Below are positions 1-5,166 of a stretch of DNA of 5,166 nucleotides, in pieces (position 1 is the stretch's first letter; each line of letters starts with the position of its first letter). The translations under genes were made by a program, and so were the position numbers. This DNA is from a bacterium UBA1790 (GTDB lineage Bacteria; Bacteroidota; Bacteroidia; Bacteroidales; Muribaculaceae). The DNA lies in the NCBI GenBank assembly GCA_002314465.1, contig DCGA01000185.1, positions 2,756 through 7,921 on the forward strand. The letters run 5' to 3'. The notes under the pieces were generated by a model. It was not told the DNA's origin, ran no database searches, and worked only from the letters and a program-made list of their open reading frames with translations.

Positions 1-1
1 A

Positions 2-373
2 AGCACCTATGTTTCACCCTCGTTCAAGTCGGCATACATCTTCTCTGCCGACAGCAAGTTCAATCACGTGTCGACCAACTGGCGCGACAACCTCGTACCC
101 GGATGCAGTGCTTACCTCAAACTGCCCGACGAACTCGACGCAACCACCACATGGACCATTGGCGGAAAAGATCCCACTGGCGGCATCACCACTACCAAGG
201 GCGACATTGACAACAACGGCGTGGTAGACGTCACCGACCTCAACATCCTCATCAACATCATCCTCGGCAAGTCGAGCGCAAGCGACTACGGCGGCCGTGC
301 CGATGTAACCGGCGAGGGCAATATCGACGTCAGCGACATCAACGCAGTAATCAACATCATCCTCGGCAAATGA
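2..373 (+). CDS. Secreted dockerin-tailed protein, 3' end only
   Basis: This is the last 123 residues of a protein whose start lies before the window; the frame is open from base 2 and ends at TGA 371-373. Residues 1 to about 50 match, nearly residue for residue, the end of the C-terminal region of the next gene (shared words include TNWRDNLVPGCSAYLKLPDE). A diverged linker follows, then GGITTTKG and a two-repeat dockerin-like module. Calcium-loop positions are D68-x-D70-x-N72-G-x-x-D76-x-x-D79 and D101-x-T103-x-E105-G-x-x-D109-x-x-D112. Each loop is followed by the helix word INIILGK, and the second ends exactly at the C-terminus. Type I dockerins bind cohesins in cellulosomes; in Bacteroidetes their partner is generally unclear, so a display or sorting role is only inference. 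The missing N-terminal part may resemble the downstream LRR protein, making the two tandem paralogues. The enzymatic or binding function cannot be judged from this fragment. Confidence 0.85.
   Translation, partial: STYVSPSFKSAYIFSADSKFNHVSTNWRDNLVPGCSAYLKLPDELDATTTWTIGGKDPTGGITTTKGDIDNNGVVDVTDLNILINIILGKSSASDYGGRADVTGEGNIDVSDINAVINIILGK
80..370 (+). repeat. Long direct repeat, copy 1 (C-terminal region and dockerin-like tail)
   Basis: This segment aligns without gaps to 2296-2586 at a constant offset of 2216 bases. The part coding for the dockerin-like tail (about 176-370) differs at only about nine positions, mostly silent. The stretch coding for the linker just before it (about 134-172) is strongly diverged. 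Immediately upstream the copies differ by one codon (VSTNW here, VSTTNW in copy 2). The pattern indicates tandem gene duplication with continuing homogenisation, or modular exchange of the tail. Confidence 0.85.
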
Positions 374-396
374 CGAGGATGTAAAGTAGCAAGTAA

Positions 397-439
397 AAAC
401 TCTGTCCCGTGCGTGGCAGCTCGGCTGCCACGTTAAAAC
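397..439 (+). repeat. 43-bp intergenic palindromic repeat, copy 1
   Basis: It is identical over 43 bases to 2596-2638. It opens with AAACTCTG, then TCCCGTGC (405-412), then a perfect 9-bp stem: arm CGTGGCAGC (412-420), loop TCG, arm GCTGCCACG (424-432). It ends with TTAAAAC. There is no U-run after the stem on either strand, so it is not a classical intrinsic terminator. It sits 23 bases after the stop of the upstream gene and ends 29 bases before the ATG of the next. If the genes are co-transcribed, it would form a hairpin in the intercistronic mRNA. REP-like element, RNA-processing or stability hairpin, or protein-binding site are all possible; the role is unknown. Confidence 0.85.
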
Positions 440-468
440 CCCACAACAAATATAAACTACCCTACAAT

Positions 469-2589
469 ATGAAAATCAATCGTTGTAAATTCTTGTTCAC
501 AGCCATTGCAGTAACTGTATCCCTGTGTGCCAGCGCGCAGGTAAGTTGGTTTTGTGATATGGGATTAAGTTCGTCAGGACAGGTGTCAAGCCCTTATATT
601 AAGAGCGGCACCGTCTATTTCGACGCCACCACACTCACTTACACCCTTGACAATGCGGTCATCAGCAACACCAACAGTTCCCCTGTTATCTCCGACGGAA
701 ACATTGGCCGCGCACACAATATCGTCGTGAAGGGCAACTGCGAGATTAACACCACCAGCAGTTGGGGAATCTCTTGCTATGGCAACATCACCATTAAGGG
801 TACGAGCACAAACGACAAACTCACTATCACAAGCAACAGCCAGGGTATTACTTGTTACAGCAATCTCATCGTGCAGGATTGCTCGTTTAAGGCAAATGGC
901 ACCAATTACGGACTCGCGGGAAGCGTCTTCTCAAGTTATGTATCAACCATTTATTTCAACAACTGCAAGGCCGAAATCAGTGGTACAAAATCTGCAATTG
1001 ACGATATCTCGTCGGTAAGTTTCAAGAATTGCCAGATTACAAGTCCCGCAATCTCTACAATAACGTTTAACAATAAACTTTATGTCTATAAAAGCGACAA
1101 TTCCTATGTGAAACGACTGGTCATTGACGTGGCCAAGCCCACCGATGCCATCGCATTCGAAGACTCGGCCGTTGAAACCCTGTGTGTTTCCAAGTGGGAC
1201 ACCAACGGCGACGGCAAACTCAGTTTCAACGAGGCCGCAGCGGTAACTTCGCTGGGCAATACTTTCTACGCCAAGGGCATTACCGCTTTCAACGAGTTGC
1301 AATACTTTTCAGGGCTCACCGAGATTAATGAAAGTGCATTTGCCTCATGTACTTCTCTCAAGAGCATTACTCTCCCCGATAACATCACCAAGATTTGCAA
1401 CAAAGCGTTCCAACAGACATCCCTACTGGAAATCGGTGTGCCTTCCGATAATAAAATCGAGAGCATAGGCGACTATGCGTTCATGTTCTCGGGCGTCTCG
1501 AGCTTCATCGGAACTTCTCTCAAGTCCATCGGCAACTACGCCTTTGGTGGCGCAAGCTCACTTGGGAACATAAAGCTGTCATCACAACTCACCACCATCG
1601 GCAACTATGCATTCACGTCTTGCTCATCGCTCAATGTCACACTGCCCAGCAGCATAACCTCTATCGGAAAATATGCGTTCTACAACTGCAAAGCGCTTAC
1701 CAAGGACCAAATCCTCGGCGAAGCAGGCAAGACCCTAAAAATGGGGTACAAGGCGTTTGATAGTTCTGGAGTCTCTAAGATGACCATCGGATGTACTGGC
1801 AACGGAGCTTTTTCTGTCGACAGTTGCTTCTTCGGCAACACCAAGGATTTCAAACTCTATTTCCACAGTAACATCTTCTATTGGGCACGCCACACACTGG
1901 CCAGCACATGGGCCGAAAAAGACCGCAATTGCATTCTTCCCTACGCTTTGTGCGACGACAATAACAAAGCCATCGTGTGCTTCGACATCGACGTGTCTCA
2001 GCTTCAGGGATATGCTATGATTGTCTCTAACTACAACGCGTCGGCTCGCAACCTGTATACAGTATATCTTGGTACATATGCCTCGATTCCGGCAGGAACA
2101 CCCGTAGTCGTTCTATGCACACCTACTGGCGGCAAATACATCTATTTCAACGCTGCGAGTGCCCCGTTAGAGCCGTCTAAATACAACAACCTTCTCGTGG
2201 GAACAACGGCAAGCACATATCTCCAGCCCTCGGCCAAAGCAACCTATATCTACAGCAGTGCCGACGGTAAGTTCCACCATGTGTCTACAACCAACTGGCG
2301 CGACAACCTGGTGCCCGGATGCAGTGCTTACCTCAAACTCCCCGACGAATACGACAGTATTGATGTTCTGCCATTTGGCGGAAATGACCCCACAGGAGGC
2401 ATCACCACTACCAAGGGCGACATTGACAACAACGGCGTGGTCGACGTCACCGACCTCAACATACTCATCAACATTATCCTCGGCAAGTCGAGCGCAAGCA
2501 ACTACGGCGGCCGTGCCGATGTAACCGGCGAGGGCAACATCGATGTGAGCGACATCAACGCAGTAATCAACATCATCCTCGGCAAGTAA
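469..2589 (+). CDS. Secreted BspA-like leucine-rich-repeat protein with dockerin-like tail
   Basis: A 706-residue exported protein, probably a surface adhesin or binding protein. ATG 469 is chosen because it begins an ideal signal peptide: MKINRCK, then a hydrophobic core, then ASAQ with cleavage near residue 24. Residues 25 to about 220 are rich in short beta strands with recurring N/G/S turns (for example NIVVKGNCEI and GNITIKG), suggestive of a beta-helix. Residues 244-255 form an EF-hand-like loop, D244-x-N246-x-D248-G-x-x-S252-x-x-E255, leading into the segment ELQYFSGLTEI known from BspA-type proteins. Residues about 277-441 are LRR_5-type repeats (SIGNYAF, TIGNYAF, SIGKYAF, each with a following SL.x.LP-like strand). 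Residues about 490-635 are a Bacteroidetes C-terminal region containing SIPAGTPVVVL. The last 56 residues are a dockerin-like module with loops starting at D651 and D684. BspA family members bind host matrix proteins or other bacteria; the ligand here is not predictable. No promoter is visible in the 95-base gap upstream. Confidence 0.9.
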   Translation: MKINRCKFLFTAIAVTVSLCASAQVSWFCDMGLSSSGQVSSPYIKSGTVYFDATTLTYTLDNAVISNTNSSPVISDGNIGRAHNIVVKGNCEINTTSSWGISCYGNITIKGTSTNDKLTITSNSQGITCYSNLIVQDCSFKANGTNYGLAGSVFSSYVSTIYFNNCKAEISGTKSAIDDISSVSFKNCQITSPAISTITFNNKLYVYKSDNSYVKRLVIDVAKPTDAIAFEDSAVETLCVSKWDTNGDGKLSFNEAAAVTSLGNTFYAKGITAFNELQYFSGLTEINESAFASCTSLKSITLPDNITKICNKAFQQTSLLEIGVPSDNKIESIGDYAFMFSGVSSFIGTSLKSIGNYAFGGASSLGNIKLSSQLTTIGNYAFTSCSSLNVTLPSSITSIGKYAFYNCKALTKDQILGEAGKTLKMGYKAFDSSGVSKMTIGCTGNGAFSVDSCFFGNTKDFKLYFHSNIFYWARHTLASTWAEKDRNCILPYALCDDNNKAIVCFDIDVSQLQGYAMIVSNYNASARNLYTVYLGTYASIPAGTPVVVLCTPTGGKYIYFNAASAPLEPSKYNNLLVGTTASTYLQPSAKATYIYSSADGKFHHVSTTNWRDNLVPGCSAYLKLPDEYDSIDVLPFGGNDPTGGITTTKGDIDNNGVVDVTDLNILINIILGKSSASNYGGRADVTGEGNIDVSDINAVINIILGK
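2296..2586 (+). repeat. Long direct repeat, copy 2 (C-terminal region and dockerin-like tail)
   Basis: Partner of 80-370 at offset 2216. It encodes residues 610-706 of the LRR protein. Loops are D651-x-D653-x-N655-G-x-x-D659-x-x-D662 and D684-x-T686-x-E688-G-x-x-D692-x-x-D695. The second loop carries T and E at positions 3 and 5, weaker than the D/N usual in dockerin loops, in both gene copies. Stop codons differ (TGA in copy 1, TAA here), and the sequence between the stop and the 43-bp repeat differs in length. Confidence 0.85.
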
Positions 2590-2595
2590 TAAAAG

Positions 2596-2638
2596 AAACT
2601 CTGTCCCGTGCGTGGCAGCTCGGCTGCCACGTTAAAAC
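2596..2638 (+). repeat. 43-bp intergenic palindromic repeat, copy 2
   Basis: It is identical to 397-439. The stem arms are 2611-2619 and 2623-2631 with loop TCG. It begins 6 bases after the stop of the LRR gene and ends 9 bases before the ATG of the hexosaminidase gene, so the hairpin would lie very close to the start codon in a read-through transcript and could influence translation initiation. The offset between the two copies (2199) differs by 17 bases from that of the flanking coding repeat (2216). The spacer between stop codon and element has therefore changed while the element itself stayed identical. Confidence 0.85.
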
Positions 2639-2647
2639 ATCTCAATA

Positions 2648-4258
2648 ATGACAAGACTCATGATTCTCTTTGCAAGTGCACTCATGTGCCTCACCACGGC
2701 AGCCGCGGCACAGCCCAAGGCCTGCTTCGACGTGATTCCTAAGCCCCACAAGGTCACCGCCGCCGATGGCGACCCGTTCACCCTGAGCGCCCGCACCACC
2801 ATCGTGTGCGACGCCGTGCTCGCGAGCGAGGCCTCGTTCCTGCAGCAATACATCAAGCAGGCAACCGGCATTAGCGTGAAAGTGGGCGGCAAGGCAAGCC
2901 GCAACACCATCGTGCTGCGCCTCGACAAGAGCACCGTAGGCGACGAGGGCTACAACCTCTATGCCAACGCCAATACCATCACCATTGCTGCCCCCACGGC
3001 GGCAGGCGTGTTCTACGGCGTGCAGACCCTCCGCAAGTCACTGCCCCAGGGCAAGGCTCGCAGCATTGAGATTCCCGCAGTCATCGTCAGCGATTTCCCG
3101 CGTTTCGCCTATCGCGGAGCACACCTCGACGTGTGCCGCCACTTCTTCGGTGTGAACGAGGTGAAGACCTACATCGACATGCTTGCCATGCACAATATCA
3201 ACCGCCTGCACTGGCACATCAGCGAAGACCAGGGCTGGCGCATCGAGATAAAGTCACGCCCGCTCCTCACCGAGGTAGGCTCTAAGCGCGAACAGACTGT
3301 CATCGGCCACAACTCGGGCAAATACGACGGCAAGCCCCACGGCGGCTTCTTCACTCAAGACGAGGCTCGCGACATCGTTGCCTATGCTGCCCTGCGACAC
3401 ATCACCGTAATCCCCGAGATTGACCTCCCGGGACACATGCAGGCTGCCCTCGCGGCCTATCCCCACCTGGGTTGCACCGGAGGCCCTTACAAGGTGTGGC
3501 AGCAATGGGGCGTGAGCGACGACGTGCTCTGCGCCGGCAATCCCGAGACGCTCACCTTCATCAAGGACGTCCTGGGCGAGATCGTCAACATCTTCCCCTC
3601 TCAATACATCCACATTGGCGGCGACGAGTGCCCCAAGGTACGCTGGAAAGAATGTCCCAAGTGCCAATCCAAGATGGACCAACTGGGCTTTAAGAGCGGA
3701 GGCAAACGCCCCCGCGAGGAGCAGATGCAAGGCTACATCATGCAACAGGCCGAGGCGTTCCTGGCAAGCAAGGGACGCAAGGTGATTGGTTGGGACGAGA
3801 TTCTCGAGGGTGGACTTGGACCCGATGTCACTATCCACAGTTGGCGTGGCATCGAAGGTGCTGTAGAGGCTGCACGACAGGGACACGACGCCATCCTGTC
3901 GCCCGGTAGCCACATGTACTTCGACCACTACCAGAGCCGCGACACCGAGCACGAACCCGACGCAATAGGCGGATACACCCCCGTCGAGAAGGTTTACGCA
4001 TTCAACCCCGCGCCCGCCGAACTCTCACCCGAGCAGACCAAGCACATCATAGGCGTACAGGCCAACATGTGGACCGAGTACATCCCCACATTCAGCCAGA
4101 TACAGTACATGGCGCTCCCGCGTTTTGCCGCTTTGAGCGAGGTACAGTGGTGCCAGCAAGACGCCCGCGACTACGACAGCTTCCTCAAGCGCCTGCCCCG
4201 CCTCGTGGCACTCTACCGCACCTGCGGCTACAACTACGCCAAGCACGTAGTAGAATAA
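2648..4258 (+). CDS. Secreted beta-N-acetylhexosaminidase, GH20 family
   Basis: This 536-residue enzyme removes terminal beta-linked GlcNAc or GalNAc from glycans such as mucin O-glycans, N-glycans or chitin fragments, by substrate-assisted retaining catalysis. Residues 1-21 are a signal peptide ending TAAAAQ. Residues about 25-150 are the GH20 N-terminal alpha/beta domain (VIPKPHKVT; then GVFYGVQTLRK). The TIM barrel follows, with R156-G-A-H-L-D161-x-x-R164-H165, the HWHISEDQGW segment at 188-197, H263 in DLPGH, and the catalytic pair D326-E327 in HIGGDE. Substrate-pocket candidates are W382 (GWDE), W399 (SWRG), and W475 with E477 and Y478 (MWTEY). The usual catalytic core is complete, and there is no additional C-terminal binding domain and no dockerin. 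C14 is preceded by M, so a lipoprotein is unlikely and a periplasmic or secreted enzyme is expected. ATG 2648 gives the natural signal peptide; ATG 2660 is a possible alternative. It is likely cotranscribed with the LRR gene, 58 bases away. Confidence 0.95.
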   Translation: MTRLMILFASALMCLTTAAAAQPKACFDVIPKPHKVTAADGDPFTLSARTTIVCDAVLASEASFLQQYIKQATGISVKVGGKASRNTIVLRLDKSTVGDEGYNLYANANTITIAAPTAAGVFYGVQTLRKSLPQGKARSIEIPAVIVSDFPRFAYRGAHLDVCRHFFGVNEVKTYIDMLAMHNINRLHWHISEDQGWRIEIKSRPLLTEVGSKREQTVIGHNSGKYDGKPHGGFFTQDEARDIVAYAALRHITVIPEIDLPGHMQAALAAYPHLGCTGGPYKVWQQWGVSDDVLCAGNPETLTFIKDVLGEIVNIFPSQYIHIGGDECPKVRWKECPKCQSKMDQLGFKSGGKRPREEQMQGYIMQQAEAFLASKGRKVIGWDEILEGGLGPDVTIHSWRGIEGAVEAARQGHDAILSPGSHMYFDHYQSRDTEHEPDAIGGYTPVEKVYAFNPAPAELSPEQTKHIIGVQANMWTEYIPTFSQIQYMALPRFAALSEVQWCQQDARDYDSFLKRLPRLVALYRTCGYNYAKHVVE

Positions 4259-4286
4259 CCCTTCCACCCCATCAGCCATCCCGTTT

Positions 4287-4307
4287 CCCATGCCCTCCCG
4301 GCATGGG
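4287..4307 (+). repeat. Intergenic hairpin downstream of the hexosaminidase gene
   Basis: A perfect 8-bp inverted repeat: CCCATGCC (4287-4294), loop CTCCC, GGCATGGG (4300-4307). It starts 28 bases after the stop codon and is followed by CCATCTCAACAC, without a U-run. It is preceded by TCCCGT (4279-4284), the same lead-in as the palindrome family, but its stem is unrelated. It could be a transcript-end stabilising hairpin or a further degenerate family member. Confidence 0.6.
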
Positions 4308-4349
4308 CCATCTCAACACACCCCATCCCGTGCCCTCCTTGTATCCCCG

Positions 4350-4377
4350 TCCCGTGCCCTTCAGCTCGGCTGGAGGG
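4350..4377 (+). repeat. Diverged third copy of the palindromic element
   Basis: It carries the same lead-in TCCCGTGC (4350-4357), then arm CCCTTCAGC (4357-4365), loop TCG (4366-4368) and arm GCTGGAGGG (4369-4377). Compared with the 43-bp copies, the apex CAGCTCGGCTG is unchanged. The lower stem has different bases on both arms yet still pairs at all nine positions, with one T-G wobble. A short extra copy of the lead-in, TCCCGTGCCCTCC, lies at 4326-4338 without its own stem. Paired substitutions argue for selection on the structure. Confidence 0.7.
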
Positions 4378-4399
4378 GCGCCCTTTAGGGCGCTTTCTC
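4378..4399 (+). terminator. Probable intrinsic terminator of the hexosaminidase transcript
   Basis: A GC-rich 6-bp stem, GCGCCC (4378-4383) and GGGCGC (4388-4393), with loop TTTA, is followed directly by TTTCTC. The T-run is short, so termination may be partial. It abuts the diverged palindrome at 4350-4377, giving two stacked hairpins. It lies about 120 bases after the hexosaminidase stop codon and just ahead of the psd promoter, as expected for the boundary between two transcription units. Confidence 0.6.
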
Positions 4400-4416
4400 A
4401 TCATCATCGCTATTTT

Positions 4417-4448
4417 TTTGGAAATCTAAGAAAAAAAGTGTAACTTTG
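4417..4448 (+). promoter_or_regulatory. Bacteroidetes sigma-ABfr-type promoter for psd
   Basis: The -33 box TTTG is at 4417-4420 and the -7 box TAACTTTG at 4441-4448, separated by 20 bases. This matches the known Bacteroides primary-sigma consensus TTTG-N19-21-TAnnTTTG fully. Transcription should start around 4453-4458, giving a leader of roughly 30-35 bases. The region between the boxes is A-rich. It is the only such promoter seen in the intergenic regions of the window. Confidence 0.9.
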
Positions 4449-4465
4449 TAGATTGGTAAAACGGC

Positions 4466-4483
4466 ATAATAATTTTTTATTAT
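4466..4483 (+). promoter_or_regulatory. AT-only inverted repeat in the psd leader
   Basis: ATAATAA (4466-4472) and TTATTAT (4477-4483) flank TTTT, ending 4 bases before the ATG. The hairpin would be weak. AT-rich, weakly structured leaders are typical of Bacteroidetes genes, which lack Shine-Dalgarno sites, so this may simply be a translation-initiation region and not a regulator. Confidence 0.4.
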
Positions 4484-4487
4484 ACTC

Positions 4488-5166
4488 ATGAAAGTAAAGT
4501 TACATCGCGAAGGCACAAATATAATCCTTGTAGTCCTGTTCATCCTGTTGGTGGTCAATTTCGTCGCCCTCAGGTTCATCGACTACAAGCCCGTACCCAT
4601 TACGTTCCTTGTTTTGTCGGTAATCCTGTTCCTGTTGGTACTCAATTTCTTCAGGTTGCCGCGTCGCCACTTCAAGGGCGAGAACGACGGCAGCGTGGTC
4701 GTTTCGAGCGTCGACGGCACTGTTGTTGCCCTCGAGGAGGTATATGAGGACGAGTTCCTGCACCGCAACTGCATCCAGTTGTCGGTGTTCATGACCGTCT
4801 TTAACGTGCATGCCAACTGGATTCCCGTAGCCGGCGAGGTAACCTATGTAAAGCACCACTCTGGCCGCTTCCTGGCCGCCAACCTGCCCAAGTCGAGCAC
4901 CGACAACGAGCGCTCGTCTATCGTGATTAAGACTCCCAACGGCGAGGAAATCCTCGTGCGACAGATTGCCGGCGCCATAGCACGACGCATCGTCACCTAC
5001 GTGGAGCAAGGCGAGACTGTTAACCTCGACGACTTCATCGGCTTCATCAAGTTTGGCTCGCGCGTCGACATCTACCTGCCCCTCGACACCGAAATACTCG
5101 TGAAACTGGGCGACAAGACATGGGGCGGCGAAACACAGGTGGCACGCCTCAACCTGGGCGCGAAGT
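4488..5166 (+). CDS. psd: Phosphatidylserine decarboxylase proenzyme, short form (3' end cut by the window)
   Basis: It converts phosphatidylserine to phosphatidylethanolamine plus CO2 at the inner membrane, using a pyruvoyl group made by self-cleavage. Reading from ATG 4488, 226 residues are visible and the frame is still open at the window edge. The short Bacteroidetes/archaeal-type enzymes are about this long, so only a few residues should be missing. Two membrane segments lie at about residues 11-28 and 38-56. The catalytic-domain landmarks are VDG with D76, NVHANW with H108, the stretch around STDNERS, RQIAGAIARRIVTYV, and FIKFGSRVDIYLPL. Cleavage is expected between G190 and S191, leaving a pyruvoyl-capped C-terminal chain. 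D76, H108 and S191 match the Asp-His-Ser set of the family. The strong promoter at 4417-4448 drives it independently of the upstream genes. In Bacteroidales the phosphatidylserine synthase gene often follows, but that lies beyond this window. Confidence 0.95.
   Translation, partial: MKVKLHREGTNIILVVLFILLVVNFVALRFIDYKPVPITFLVLSVILFLLVLNFFRLPRRHFKGENDGSVVVSSVDGTVVALEEVYEDEFLHRNCIQLSVFMTVFNVHANWIPVAGEVTYVKHHSGRFLAANLPKSSTDNERSSIVIKTPNGEEILVRQIAGAIARRIVTYVEQGETVNLDDFIGFIKFGSRVDIYLPLDTEILVKLGDKTWGGETQVARLNLGAK

Noticed and set aside
412..439. The 43-bp repeat hairpin as an intrinsic terminator
   Set aside because: The stem is followed by TTAAAAC on the + strand and by CACGGGACAG on the - strand, so neither strand has the required U-run.
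412..439. Integron attC-like site because of stem plus GTTAAAAC
   Set aside because: The GTTRRRY/RYYYAAC core pair is not present (GTTAAAA fails at the last position), the stem is perfect without extrahelical bases, and no integrase is seen.
409..468. Upstream ATG at 409 that would lengthen the LRR protein by 20 residues
   Set aside because: It begins inside the 43-bp palindromic repeat and puts a hydrophilic stretch before a clear signal peptide; ATG 469 starts that signal peptide directly.
943..1302. Minus-strand open frame of 119 codons inside the LRR gene
   Set aside because: It is antisense to a coherent secreted protein, with no domain or leader of its own.
2258..2524. Similar out-of-frame peptides at 9-227 and 2258-2524
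   Set aside because: Their likeness to each other follows from the duplicated DNA read in a shifted frame; the real frame carries the dockerin-like motifs.
80..2586. CRISPR array or transposon from the direct repeats
   Set aside because: There are only two long copies, within coding sequence and 2.2 kb apart, with no spacers, terminal inverted repeats or transposase.
2648..2710. Lipoprotein signal at C14 of the hexosaminidase
   Set aside because: The residues before the cysteine are A-L-M, and M at -1 does not fit a lipobox; the TAAAAQ signal-peptidase I site is better.
3254..3952. Minus-strand open frame of 232 codons opposite the hexosaminidase gene
   Set aside because: It lies wholly antisense to a strongly supported GH20 enzyme and shows no recognisable domain; it arises from C/G-ending codons on the + strand.
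4500..5009. Minus-strand open frame of 169 codons
   Set aside because: It is antisense to psd, whose catalytic motifs, promoter and length are all convincing.

Overview
The window looks like gut or oral Bacteroidales DNA (Prevotellaceae/Muribaculaceae-like). Three signals support this. There is a textbook Bacteroidetes promoter (TTTG, 20-nt gap, TAACTTTG) at 4417-4448. There is a BspA-like leucine-rich-repeat surface protein, and Bacteroidetes-type secreted proteins whose signal peptides end in ...AQ. No Shine-Dalgarno sequences precede the starts; A-rich leaders are present instead. All genes are on the + strand.

Layout: (1) 2-373 is the 3' end of a secreted protein that finishes in a two-repeat dockerin-like calcium-binding module. 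(2) 469-2589 is a complete 706-aa secreted protein: signal peptide, beta-strand-rich N-terminal region, EF-hand-like loop, BspA-type LRR block, a Bacteroidetes C-terminal region, and nearly the same dockerin-like tail as gene 1. (3) 2648-4258 is a complete secreted GH20 beta-N-acetylhexosaminidase with all core catalytic motifs. (4) 4259-4487 is a 229-bp intergenic region packed with hairpins, a likely intrinsic terminator and a strong promoter. (5) 4488 to the window end is an almost complete short-form phosphatidylserine decarboxylase (psd), which starts a new housekeeping transcription unit.

The main unexplained structure is a family of intergenic palindromes. A perfect 43-bp repeat (397-439 and 2596-2638) sits after each dockerin-tailed gene and before the next start codon. 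A third, diverged copy lies after the hexosaminidase gene (4350-4377). It keeps the lead-in TCCCGTGC and the hairpin apex, but its lower stem has changed on both arms in a way that keeps it paired. This points to a REP-like or RNA-structural element rather than leftover coding duplication.

The first three genes have no recognisable promoter in the short gaps between them and may be co-transcribed. Together they would supply surface adhesion or protein display plus release of terminal GlcNAc/GalNAc from host or dietary glycans. The psd gene belongs to membrane phosphatidylethanolamine synthesis and is functionally separate. I found no tRNA, rRNA, CRISPR array or transposase.
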